64,000 bases of DNA from Globomyces pollinis-pini (lineage: Eukaryota > Chytridiomycota > Chytridiomycetes > Rhizophydiales > Globomycetaceae). How positions within the stretch are numbered: position 1 is the stretch's first letter; each line of letters begins with the position of its first letter. Both the position numbers and the translations under genes were made by a program. Below the pieces are notes generated by a model. The model was not told the DNA's origin, did not search any database, and worked only from the letters and a program-made list of their open reading frames with translations. The DNA lies in contig MU621093.1 in NCBI GenBank assembly GCA_025399215.1, forward strand, positions 126,921 through 190,920, in the 5' to 3' direction. Of the stretch, positions 1 to 10,066 are shown one piece after another.

Positions 1-478
1 ACCTTGCTTTAGATTTTATTGATGGGGACACTTCAAAACTATCGAAAATGATTCGAAATAGTCATAAAGTTCATGAATTAGAACAATCGAAAGATAAAAG
101 AGAAGAGGGTGATGATGCAGAGATGTTAGAGTTTTTACCTCATGATGATATGGTTCATTTTGACTATGATGACTATTCTGCTAGTGAAGATGATTTTGAT
201 GATAATGGATCTGAAGATGGTTATGAAGCTACCAAACCGACGAAAGGAAAAGCCAAAGGTTTAATTTTAAAAAATTGATTGAATTAGGTAAAGATACAAA
301 AGGAAAAGGAAAAACTGGAGGTAATTTGGACAATGAGTTCAAGAAAGTTGAAAAGGTGTATCAGAGTCATTATGGAGGTACATTAGGATATGAAGAAGAA
401 CAACAACAGAAGAGTGTACAAAAGAGGGAGAGTAGTTCAGGAGGAACAAGTAATCGAAAGAAACGATTAAAACCATAA
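1..478 (+). CDS. C-terminal part of an unidentified acidic protein (5' truncated)
   Basis: The frame is open from base 3, so the gene starts upstream of the window. Exons are 3-258 and 288-478, joined across a 29-nt GT...AG intron (259-287). The visible 140 or so residues have an acidic stretch (DDFDDNGSEDGYE), then a Lys/Gly-rich region and a basic end (NRKKRLKP). Such charged tails are common in nucleolar proteins; an Rrp12-like C-terminus crossed my mind but nothing is diagnostic. I do not recognise the family. Confidence 0.6.
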
Positions 479-737
479 AACAATTATTTAATAAAAATAC
501 TTTAACCCAATTTTGAAATCAAAGTATCCATAAAATGGATTTGAATCTAACAAATTCTTTTTCAAGAAATCCAAAACAAACCAATCAGTAACATGGTAAA
601 TCATTGAACACTAGATTCAATTCAGTAACTAAAAACTATTGAATTTCATGTTTGTAAGACTCATTCGATTCAATCGACATTCTCTTTCTTCAAACTTTTT
701 TTTTGTTAAAAATCACTTTCATCTCACATCTTTGATC

Positions 738-2520
738 ATGACTGCTAATGAAAATAACGTTATTTTGGGTGAAGATGGTAAACCTTTATCTAAAGGTGCT
801 CTAAAGAAATTGGAAAAACAAAGGGAAAAGGAAGCTAAAAAGGCTGAAGTTGCTGCTCGTTTAGAAGCTGAACGTATTGCTAGAGAATCTTCTCAAATGG
901 TTACCAAATGTTCTTCTAATCATTAGGATTGTTCTGTTGGTCGTTATGGCAAATTACCAATGAACCAATCTAAAGAAAAAACGAATACTGTATTCATTGA
1001 TATTGATCATTTGGGACCTGAACATGCTGATAAAACTGTCACTTTGAAAGCTAGAGTCCAAACTTCTAGACCTACTGGTATCAAAACCATTATCGTTTTA
1101 TCCTAGGTTCCAAAATGGTCTTTTTTGTTCTTCGACAAGGAATCGTCACTGCACAATCTCTCGTTTGTGTTGATAATAGTATTGTTAGCAAGCAAATGCT
1201 TAAATTTGCCAACAGGTACCTTGATGCGATAAATACTTATTTGTAGTATCACAACAGAATCATTGGTACAAATTGAAGCTATTGTTACTAAATCTCCGGA
1301 TTTAATCAAGTCATGTAGTGTTCAAGAATACGAACTAAAGATTCAAAAGGTAGCGAGTTGATTCAATTGACTATTTAGTTGTTTGTTGTCTCTGAAGCTG
1401 AACGTTTGCCATTCAGTTTGGAAGATGCTGCACGTCCAATTGCAGACATTACCGAAGGCTCTGGATTCTCTCCTATTAACTTGGTTACCAGACTTGATAA
1501 TAGAATTGTGGATCTAAGAACTCCTGCTAATCAAGCTATTTTCCGAATTCAAGCTGGTGTCTCCAAATTTTTCAGAAGTTTCCTTGATGCTCGCAATTTC
1601 ACTGAAATCCACACACCAAAACTTATTGGAGCTGCTAGTGAAGGTGGTGCAAACGTTTTTAAGGTGACCTATTTTGATAGTAATTTCTTGTAACTAACCA
1701 TATACAAGAACCTGCTTTCCTTGCTCAATCTCCTCAACTTTACAAGCAAATGATGGTTTGTGCCGGTTTTGAAAGAGTTTATGAAATTGCACCAGTGTTT
1801 AGAGCTGAAGACTCCAACACCCATCGTCACATGACCGAATTCATGGGATTGGATATGGAAATGGCTTTCAATGAACATTATCATGAAGTAATGGAATTGT
1901 TAGGTGATCTATTCGTTCGTATCTTCAATGGATTGAAGTCTGAATTTGCAAAAGAAATCGCAACGATCAATGCACAGTATCCTTTCCCAGAATTCAAGTA
2001 TCCACAAAAGACGTTGGTGTTGAAGTTCCCTGAAGCTGTAAAGATGCTGCGTGACCATGGGGAAGAAATTGGAGATTTCGATGATTTATCTACTGCTCTT
2101 GAAAGAACTTTAGGAAAGTTGGTGAAGGAAAAGTATAACACTGATTTTTATGTTTTGGACAAATTTCCATTGGCCGTTCGACCTTTCTACACAATGCCAG
2201 ATCCAAACATGCCTGTAAGACCAAATTGTGTTTGACATATATAGGGATATAGTAACTCGTACGATTTCTTTATGCGTGGAGAAGAAATCATGTCTGGAGC
2301 TCAGCGTGTTCACGATGCTGAATTCCTCACCAAACGTGCTATTGAGTTTGGTGTTGATTTGAAAACCATCCAACCTTACCTTGATGCTTTCAAGTTTGGT
2401 GTAAGCCCTCACGCCGGAGGTGGTGTTGGATTGGAACGTGTAGTAATGCTTTACTTGAACTTGGGTAACATTCGTAAAACTTGTCTGTTCCCTCGTGACC
2501 CTAAGCGTCTTGAACCTTGA
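738..2520 (+). CDS. DPS1: Cytosolic aspartyl-tRNA synthetase
   Basis: Charges tRNA-Asp with aspartate. Exons 738-899, 927-1077, 1107-1215, 1247-1349, 1379-1679, 1709-2214, 2245-2520 give 535 aa, the usual size for fungal and animal cytosolic AspRS. The N-terminus has the Lys-rich extension ([19 protein letters not shown]) seen in eukaryotic enzymes, followed by the OB-fold anticodon domain. The class II core shows motif 1 (FTEIHTPKL), [11 protein letters not shown], motif 2 ([19 protein letters not shown]) and motif 3 ([11 protein letters not shown]). The ATG at 738 begins the conserved region. An in-frame ATG at 648 would add 30 residues rich in Arg, Phe and Ser with no acidic residue, resembling a mitochondrial presequence. 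The six introns are 27-31 nt. Confidence 0.97.
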
Positions 2521-2732
2521 TTCTAATAAAAATGTTTCTGTACGAAAGTATTAACTTGCTCTGTCAGTTAAATTTTCTGAAACGATCTGATTATCAACAG
2601 TGATTTTTCTATATTAACCTGTTCACTTTACAGACAAGACCCTTTCATAAGCTCATTTCCAAGTATTTATTTCATCGCGAAGGTTTTAAATTCAAGTCTG
2701 AAAAATTCTTTTCAAAAACCAAATTTCATTCC

Positions 2733-3162
2733 ATGTTTTTCTTACAACGACCATTGACAAGAATCCCATTCCAATCCAACCAAATCCGAACGATTTTCAA
2801 ACGTAGCGCACCTCCACCAAAATTATGGAAAAAAGAACAAGTGGATAAGAAAGTATATCAAGTTTTATTTACATATTCAAATATTGAAGAAGACAAAGTA
2901 AAATCCGTTTTGTATTCATTCATGGTAGGTATCTTTATATTCAAGTATTGAGAAAGATTTGCTGGTTGATGAACGTCAAAGGTACCTTTTATGAACGATT
3001 TTTTTATTTTATAGATACGGTTTATACCTTGATTTATTGAATGAATTTGAATTGTCAATTGCTCCTTATAGAAGCTTAGTTAGAGATTGGCAATCTGGAA
3101 AAGAAGCTGCGGATTGGATTGCTGCCAACCTTGAAGAGAAACAAAGATTGATCGATTGCTGA
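2733..3162 (+). CDS. Small protein with mitochondrial-type N-terminus, family unknown
   Basis: Exons 2733-2924, 2953-2981 and 3015-3162 encode 122 aa. The N-terminus (MFFLQRPLTRIPFQSNQIR) is rich in Arg and lacks acidic residues, as in mitochondrial presequences. The rest is a charged, probably helical domain (VRDWQSGKEAADWIAANLEE). I do not recognise the family. Introns are 28 and 33 nt. The stop lies 20 bp from the convergent stop of TRM1, so the two transcripts must overlap at their 3' ends. Confidence 0.7.
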
Positions 3163-3182
3163 ATAAATTTTTTATTTCAGAT

Positions 3183-5226
3183 CTATTTATTTTTCAACTT
3201 TTTATCAGTATGTTTCTCATTCTTTACTTCTTCATTTGGTCTCTTTCCTTTCTCTGGTGTTGGAACTTTTGTCTTGACTTCTTTTCCTGGTCGACTCTAT
3301 ACTTTAATGACTTTAAGATTGTTACTTTAGGACCCCAAAATGGTGCTGGATTCTCTTGGAATCTGACCATTTGAAGCACTGCTGATCTAGGTTCGGCATC
3401 TTTGTGCAATTCAAATGAAACTTCCGTTCTATATTTAGTACTATTTAGAATTACTTTGCTTCTTTGGCCAATATGGCATGTCCTGGAGATGTTTCGCTTA
3501 CGTTAGGTGGGTTCTTTTCACACCATCTTCTAAGAACATCCCAAAATACTGAAGTTGGCGCATCCGTTTTAATCGATTGTGGACATGCATGCGAGTTGGA
3601 AACTTTATAACCAGCAGAGAGCAATCCAGAACTAGTATATGAGTAACAATTGAGTTATTACACAAACGCCATCAGAGGAGGACTCCTACAATGAAGCACA
3701 GCACACGCCCTTGAAAGGACATGATAGAATGGATTTGGTAATTCTTCTGAAAGCATAGTGACAAACCCACTCATACGCTCCCATGTTCCATAATGTTGGT
3801 TTTTGGCTAAATGACCTGACATACGTGCTAAAAATTCCTCATTATGAAGATAACCAGAATAGAAGGGTCCCGCAATCTACATTCAGAGAATATTCAATAC
3901 ATGGGTAGGATATCCGCAATGATCGCAAGATGAACTACCGGTGACAGTTGCAGCACCGTATTTGGAACCTTTCTTTGTTTCAATGAACTTTCCGATTGGC
4001 TGAACCATATAACTTTTGCAGCCTTGACAAGTATATATCATCGAGGTTTTACTATGGTTACAATTGATTAAAATACCTGGATGCTTGTTTTGCCAAATTG
4101 GCAGAGTGTCTAACTCTAACAAACACTCTAATATAGAAATCAATACTACAACTCATTAGCGGTTCAATAGATATTCTGTATTTAGCAGCAGAAGTTTGAA
4201 TAGCATGTAGCAATATTCTTAAAGCCATTTCATGTGTGTATGGAGCCAAAGGAACGTTCATACCGCCATACTTCATCCAACAAGCTTCTGGTTGACTTCC
4301 AGCTAGTACTGCCAAATCTGTACACGTTACACATAAAAGTCCTTTCCATTAAAGTAAAATTGATACCTCCTTCCGCTACAGTCTGTATGGCACCATCTAA
4401 AAATGGGGCTGCAGAACCATAAGGATCCTAACCATTATTTAAAGAAACATAATTACTAAATCCACCACATGAAATGATTTTTTATCCCCAATGGCTTTGT
4501 ACATGACCTGACTAGTAGAGTTAATTGCAACATTCAATTTACCATGCATCACCCTGGTTTGGTTGAACAATATCTGCCACATTATTATGCACAGCATTTT
4601 TTTGAATAGAATCTACAGCAGATGCTAGTAAATCGTTTGATATGATAGATTTTATTCCGGGAATCTCTTTTGCATATCTAATGGATCTCAAACCAGATGC
4701 AGATAGGGCTTCCAATACTGTGAATTTATACTGCTCGTATCGACTGTCATTTATATCTATTTCCGGATATTTATTGGCTTGTTTGAGTAACTCTTTCACT
4801 TGTTCATTTCTCTTCTTCTGTTGCTTTTCAGCTTTATCTAGCTTTCCAGTTTCCAATTTCTCATCAGAATTTACAGTATCTTCCGTTTGGTTCAATTCTT
4901 CAGATTCCGATTTGATATCGTGATGAACTTTATCTTGTACCAAGTCAGACTTCTTTAACTTTTTCTGATCCTTCTTATATCGTTCCTCCATATACATTTC
5001 ACTCCACACTCTATTGAAATCTCAATTATATAGTCGAAATACCTGATTGCAGCAATTGACATATCCCTATTAAATTCTTGAATTGGATTATAGAAGACTT
5101 CTTGGTCATTAAATAATATTTCAGCAGCTCCTTTATATATCAGTGGAAATATTTGCTTCTACCTTCTTTTACCGATTTGCTTCCGTCCTCATTGATTTTC
5201 AGCCATTTTGGAGTTAATTCTGTCAT
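3183..5226 (-). CDS. TRM1: tRNA (guanine-26-N2,N2)-dimethyltransferase
   Basis: Methylates G26 of tRNAs using S-adenosylmethionine, in nucleus and/or mitochondria. Exons (ascending): 3183-3296, 3326-3428, 3455-3631, 3662-3876, 3901-4051, 4077-4341, 4367-4427, 4457-4511, 4543-5010, 5043-5130, 5163-5226; 586 aa, as in yeast Trm1. Family signatures in order: [32 protein letters not shown] with a charged insert before it, [39 protein letters not shown], a CxxC...CxxC zinc-type module (TCQGC ... CDHCG), [16 protein letters not shown], and a Lys-rich tail. The ten introns are 24-32 nt. The 25-nt intron at 4342-4366 is needed to restore [10 protein letters not shown]. Confidence 0.96.
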
Positions 5227-5407
5227 CAGTGTTAAAAAAAAAATATGACCCTTCACCACAAACATCTTAGAGTATTCTGATTGATATTCATGGCGTATAT
5301 CATGCCAGTTGGTGATTGATCAATATGCTACATTATTCTATGGATTCAAACAGATATTATAAACAAAAATATTTTTAGTACACCAACGAAACAAGGCCAT
5401 TCACAAT

Positions 5408-6714
5408 TTATTTGGAAACCAGACCATTCACGCGTATTTTATCTTTAAATTCATCCCAACTAACATATGTGCCTTTCAACCATCTCTCTCCAGAAGTTGG
5501 ATCAAACTAAGTTTAAATAGATATTCTTTCATTACTTGGTCACGTCCATGAAGAACTCGTCGGTTGGCAAATATAGCAACATCTCCTTCATTTAAGAGAT
5601 ATCGATAGATGCCCTTTGGGTCGTGTATTAAGTTTTCCAACACTCCAAAGGCTTTATAGAAATCGTCAACCATGGCGGGTGGACAATGAATTGGGCCTTG
5701 AAATGGTGGTGCATAAAACAAATGAAATCCATCATTTATATTTTCTGTAATGGTAGTTCTGATGTATTCGAAATGTCGCCCATCATTTTCATAAGAATAA
5801 CGAACTGGCACTTGAGTAAGTATACCATATTCGTGTGGATGATTTTTACGCAGATCTTCAACGATTCGATGTAAATCCAAGAACAAGGATGTACCACCTT
5901 TGACGTTATTCTTGATACAATGAAGTAATTGTATCCCAGGAGGAGCTTCAAAGTATCTATCGTAAGCATAATGTTAGTTTACAATAAGTCCATATGTAAA
6001 TCTAGAAAGAGAGATGTGTAAGCTATGTTTTTTGACTTTGGATCGTTAATGACATCAAAATTTCTTCCATAAAATGTATCCTAGATGTTAATAACTCGTA
6101 TATAAACCAATATTGTTCCGAACTGCTCTCCTACTAGTTCGACTTGCTTGGGATTGTCTGATGGGACGTTCTTTAGAAAACATAGTCCATAGTCTCTGAT
6201 TTGAGATAATGCTTTCTTCAATCCTTCATTTGTCATAAAATCATTAAAATCCACTGTTTCTCGTTTTTCTGTTAGAATTCTTGCATCCCAGCTTATAGGT
6301 TTGATGGCAGGTTTATATGCGTTAGAGTAGTCGAACCTTTTTAACCATTCAATAGGAAATACACTAATGTGTTCATCTCGGTCCAAGTTATAGGATTCTT
6401 TTGGCCATTTAATCTTGATAGAGTCATTTATGACTTCCACATCCAGGGGCTTTTGTGAGGTAATTTGTCCAGAGGAATGAAGTTTCTGCTTCGTTGATGG
6501 ATGAATACCTGTTAAATCATCAATCTACTTCAATCATCTTACACTTTTCACAAAGACAATTATCTCGCAGCCAAGCAAAATGAAAATCTACTGGTCTGTC
6601 AAGTTCTACAGCAAGAGTATTTTCTCCTATTGATACTCTTTTCAAATTTGATTTTAATACTCGACTTGTAAATAAATGTCTTTGGTGGGCCAGTAAGCGA
6701 CACGTTGATAGCAT
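5408..6714 (-). CDS. Gamma-butyrobetaine dioxygenase-type Fe(II)/2-oxoglutarate hydroxylase
   Basis: Probably hydroxylates gamma-butyrobetaine or trimethyllysine in carnitine synthesis. Exons (ascending): 5408-5506, 5536-5956, 5983-6080, 6108-6508, 6543-6714; 396 aa. The N-terminus is basic and mitochondrial-like (MLSTCRLLAHQRHLFTSR). The DUF971-type zinc module reads WLRDNCLCEKC then HPSTKQK, restored by a 34-nt intron. The TauD-type fold shows the iron HxD motif (LDLHMDLLYFEAPPGIQLLH) and the distal His (ANRRVLHGR), and ends YVSWDEFKDKIRVNG. The LLHC context resembles butyrobetaine rather than trimethyllysine hydroxylases, but the substrate is inferred. Confidence 0.9.
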
Positions 6715-7269
6715 CAAGAAAAAAATTCATCTCTCCAATAGAAGTAATAAAAAAAGATACACTCAGGTTTATTAATGAAATGGGTTTTAGCTGGTTTGTA
6801 AATTACGAGTTTGCCAATTGCCATTAAATTGGAAATCCCTCGAATTTAATGTCTTTGATTAATGAGGATTGTCATTTATTTCCCACTTTATCCGCCTAAA
6901 TTGGTGCCAATCTTGGTAAATGAACTGTATGATAGTCTGGGAACTCAATTGAAATTGTCTAGAGAACTGTTCTTTTGTGCATTGTGTCACTTGAAATTGC
7001 CCTTCCCCTACATTTAGAAATGCAGTGACTATTAAGCATGAACAAAAATGCAATTTCCCATCAAATCTGATTGAAATTCAGGGCCCGAGAGGTCAAAATT
7101 ACAGATCTCGAGAAAATTATGTGGGTTTTTTGGTTGTACAAGGAAAACCCACAGACAAATAGGACAGGAAGTTCAAGGTGCAGTGACAGTAACTCAAAGC
7201 CGTGAGTGCACCTTGAACTTTCACCAAATAAGTATAAAAGCTATTATTAAAAAAATCAATCGCATAAAC
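6715..7269. promoter_or_regulatory. Intergenic region with inverted repeat and TATA box upstream of tyrosinase
   Basis: This 555-bp divergent spacer holds no convincing gene. Two arms of a perfect 14-bp inverted repeat (aagttcaaggtgca at 7169-7182, its complement at 7207-7220) are separated by 24 bp. A TATA-like element (tataaaa, 7233-7239) lies about 30 bp before the tyrosinase ATG at 7270. The arrangement suggests a regulator-binding site for the tyrosinase promoter; that role is inference. Confidence 0.55.
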
Positions 7270-8484
7270 ATGATTGCCTTTTATCTGATCATCCTTCAAA
7301 CAGTCTTAGGACAATGTACTACTCCAGTTCAACACGTCGAATGGAGAGAAATGCCTATTACTGAACGTCAACAGTACATTAGCGCCGTCCAATGTTTGCA
7401 AAGAACACCATCTCGCATCGCTCCGAATTCAAGAAATACACTCTATCAGGACTTTGTAGAGGTCCATCGTTCTATCGTCCCAACTGCTCATGGTCTTCCA
7501 ATATTCCTTCCTTGGCACAGATTTATGTTGGCTGCTTTTGATCATGCTCTGCGTACAAACTGTCAATACAGAGGTCGCATGCCATATTGGGACTGGTCTG
7601 TCGATTCACAATCACCAGAACGATCTGAAATATGGAGTAACACCAATGGGTTCGGAGGAAATGGTAATCCTCAAACTGGGTGCATATCTGGTCCGTTTTC
7701 AAACTACCGAAGTGTTCAAGGTCAATGCGTCCGACGACAGTGGGGTAATGGTCAGGGAACTCTTATTGGTGCACAATATCCACCTGCCCAGATTGAACAA
7801 ATACTTCGCTCAACTTCTTTCACTCAGTTTCGTAACAGCCTCGAAACACTTCCTCACAATAGCATTCACAATGCAATCGGTGGGGACATGTTTAACACAG
7901 CAATCTCAGTCAACGATCCAGTATTCTTCTTGCATCACCGAAATGTGGACCGTTTGTGGTATGTTTGGCAACGAAGAAATCCATCGATTGCTAACAGTTA
8001 TGATGGCACTCCTGATGCTCCAATCAATATGTTTCGCGTTGTCCAAGACACAACGGTGTCACAAATAATGGACACAACTGGAGGAGGTCCAGGAATGTGC
8101 TACACCTATTCCAATTCTATTCGACCAAATCAGATCAATGCGTCCTTGCAAAAACGAGACAATAGTACAAGCGATGCTACCCATTCCTCTTCTCCATCTG
8201 CCTATGATCGAAAAGACTTGAAAAATATTCGTTATATTCAACCATTAAGTGACAACTTCATGAAGCAAAAAGGGTTTTCAGTGGAAGAAATCAATAAGAT
8301 CCGACAAAAAGAAGCCGAAATCCGTTCTTTTACTGACAAATTAAATGCTGATCAAGAATTCTTATCTACGGTCCGATTAGAAGTATTCAATAATGTAAAA
8401 GCTCAAGGGTGGGCCACAAGAACCGATGAAGAGGTCAAAGAAGAGCGTGATATGTTCAACCGGGTGTTTGCTAGGATCCAATAA
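7270..8484 (+). CDS. Secreted tyrosinase (type 3 copper oxidase)
   Basis: Oxidises phenols to quinones, typically for melanin or wall cross-linking. A single exon of 404 aa. The ATG at 7270 gives a clean signal peptide (MIAFYLIILQTVLG, then QC); the frame is open further upstream but without need. CuA: His in EVHRS, TAHGLP and LPWHRFMLAAFDHALR, followed by MPYWDWSVD. CuB: HNSIHNAIGGDM and NDPVFFLHHRNVDRLWYVW. A CYTY element follows the core, then about 110 residues of charged tail ending FARIQ with no recognisable domain. It is the only conserved gene here over 1 kb without an intron. Overlapping frames in the same span are shadows. Confidence 0.95.
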   Translation: MIAFYLIILQTVLGQCTTPVQHVEWREMPITERQQYISAVQCLQRTPSRIAPNSRNTLYQDFVEVHRSIVPTAHGLPIFLPWHRFMLAAFDHALRTNCQYRGRMPYWDWSVDSQSPERSEIWSNTNGFGGNGNPQTGCISGPFSNYRSVQGQCVRRQWGNGQGTLIGAQYPPAQIEQILRSTSFTQFRNSLETLPHNSIHNAIGGDMFNTAISVNDPVFFLHHRNVDRLWYVWQRRNPSIANSYDGTPDAPINMFRVVQDTTVSQIMDTTGGGPGMCYTYSNSIRPNQINASLQKRDNSTSDATHSSSPSAYDRKDLKNIRYIQPLSDNFMKQKGFSVEEINKIRQKEAEIRSFTDKLNADQEFLSTVRLEVFNNVKAQGWATRTDEEVKEERDMFNRVFARIQ

Positions 8485-8547
8485 CTTCAAATTAGAATGG
8501 TTCAATAAAACTTTAAATTTGAAGCTTTATATTTTTTATGAGAACAA

Positions 8548-9934
8548 TTACTTCCTCTTTTTTGAGTCACTATTTCTTCTCCGATTGTTTGGATTGCTAT
8601 CGACATCATGATCTAATTCAGTCTTGAAGTTATCATATTCAAGTTGTCGCTTATGAGCAATTTCATCCAGTTTCTGTTGCACTATCCCACCAAAGTGGTG
8701 GCCAGAGTCAGCAATTGGCTCATCATCCACAGTTGTATGCTCAAGCATACATTGGCTCCAGTTTTCTGGTGGCAGATACCAAGCTCCGTAATTCTTCGAT
8801 TTTTGTCTTGTTGTCTTTACTACATTGTTAACTGATTCTGTGATACCAATAGAGGCTGAGCTCTCTAATCAATAGTTAATGAGTGTGCTCTTACTTTGTA
8901 TTCCGATGTGGTTCCCTCCAGAACTCCCAACCATCTCCTTTACTACATTTAACCTCATTGCAGGCTTTGATTCCAATATAGATGGTTTACACGCATTTAG
9001 TAAAACATTAAAGCCACTGATATCGTTATCTACTACACCTACTTGTTTTTTTACTGAGCTTTCACCGTGTTTCTCGTCTAAATCCTTTACTTGCTCCAAA
9101 ATAACCGGATCTAGCTTGATGGAATGGTCTAATACATTAACTACCCACGATGTTAGGTCGGCGGTGACTTGATAGTTAATTAATTTTTCATAATACCCAT
9201 TTTCATCGCAGCGATTGCTTCTTGTTCCAAATCAACATTTGACAATTCACCCTCCTTTTTTTGGTCAATAAAGTGACCATATAGCTGTTTCAGAGTTGGG
9301 CGTTTCTCTTCTTGGTTGAAACGACTGCCTATAATAGTTAGATCCTTTGCCAAACCAAAATGTAGAGGTCGAACATCATTGTCTCCATCCTCATCTGAAG
9401 GATTGCTGGTGATATCATATTCGTCAATTGGAAAATCTGCATCAAACAGATCATCTGTATCAGATGAAAATGATTGTTCGGAAATTTCCTCATCACAGAG
9501 TATTGTAGGTGGTGCAGTAGTTTTATCGCCTTCGCCTTTTTCTTGATATATCGAATCATACATTTCATCTTGTATGGTCTCATAGATACCTATCGGTAGT
9601 TTAGCGCGTTGTCTTAATCTCCCATTCTTGTCAATGATTCGTAATAAAACTTCCTGTTGTTCAGAAGCTAAACCATCAAATTGTCGAATCTTATCTATTC
9701 TTTCTTTTTCTTCAAAATGCTTTACAGCTTCTAATTTTTTTAATTGACGAGGATAAGATTTGGAACAGTATTTTTCAATTCCATCTTTTACAAAGTCTGA
9801 CTTTCTAGGAATTTGAAAAGAGCTGAGTAATTGAGCAGAAGATTCCAATCTTCTAAATTCAGTGAGTCTGATATGAGCATATTATTTGATTACTTTTTAT
9901 TTAGGGGTGGTTGTTTCTGCCATTTCGTCGTCAT
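8548..9934 (-). CDS. FAM47-like protein
   Basis: Exons (ascending): 8548-8864, 8895-9167, 9197-9867, 9894-9934; 433 aa. The start at 9934 gives MTTKWQKQPPLNKKL. The N-terminal pattern (KWxKxxP...FVKDGIEKY) and a later YGAWYLPPENW motif resemble metazoan FAM47 proteins, which share RWxFVKEGLDDF and YGAWYL motifs. The middle is acidic (DTDDLFDADFPIDEYD) and the end is basic (NNRRRNSDSKKRK), possibly nuclear. The similarity is motif-based memory, not a search. FAM47E has been linked to arginine methyltransferase and histone methylation in mammals; nothing here proves that role. Introns are 26, 29 and 30 nt. Confidence 0.6.
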
Positions 9935-10066
9935 TTGGAAAGTGAGAAAAGCTTATTTTCTACATTTCACTTACTTCCTTTACAAAAATGAATAGAGAAA
10001 TGATAATTGCTATTCGTAATAGGATTAAGATTTCTATGAGAGTGAAAATTGAACTTTGCTTTTTAA

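Noticed and set aside
738..2520. In-frame stops throughout conserved genes, suggesting pseudogenes or a recoded genetic code
   Set aside because: Every interruption is explained by a GT...AG segment whose removal restores family motifs, and TAA, TAG and TGA all serve as true stops.
4342..4366. A longer TRM1 intron ending near 4316
   Set aside because: It would delete the conserved LLCVTCTD block; the 25-nt intron preserves it.
6509..6542. A shorter, 20-nt intron in the dioxygenase gene
   Set aside because: The 34-nt intron restores the CxxC...HPST zinc-module spacing; the 20-nt version leaves extra residues in it.
7490..8068. 192-aa open frame overlapping tyrosinase
   Set aside because: Shadow in another frame of a clearly coding sequence with all six copper-binding histidines.
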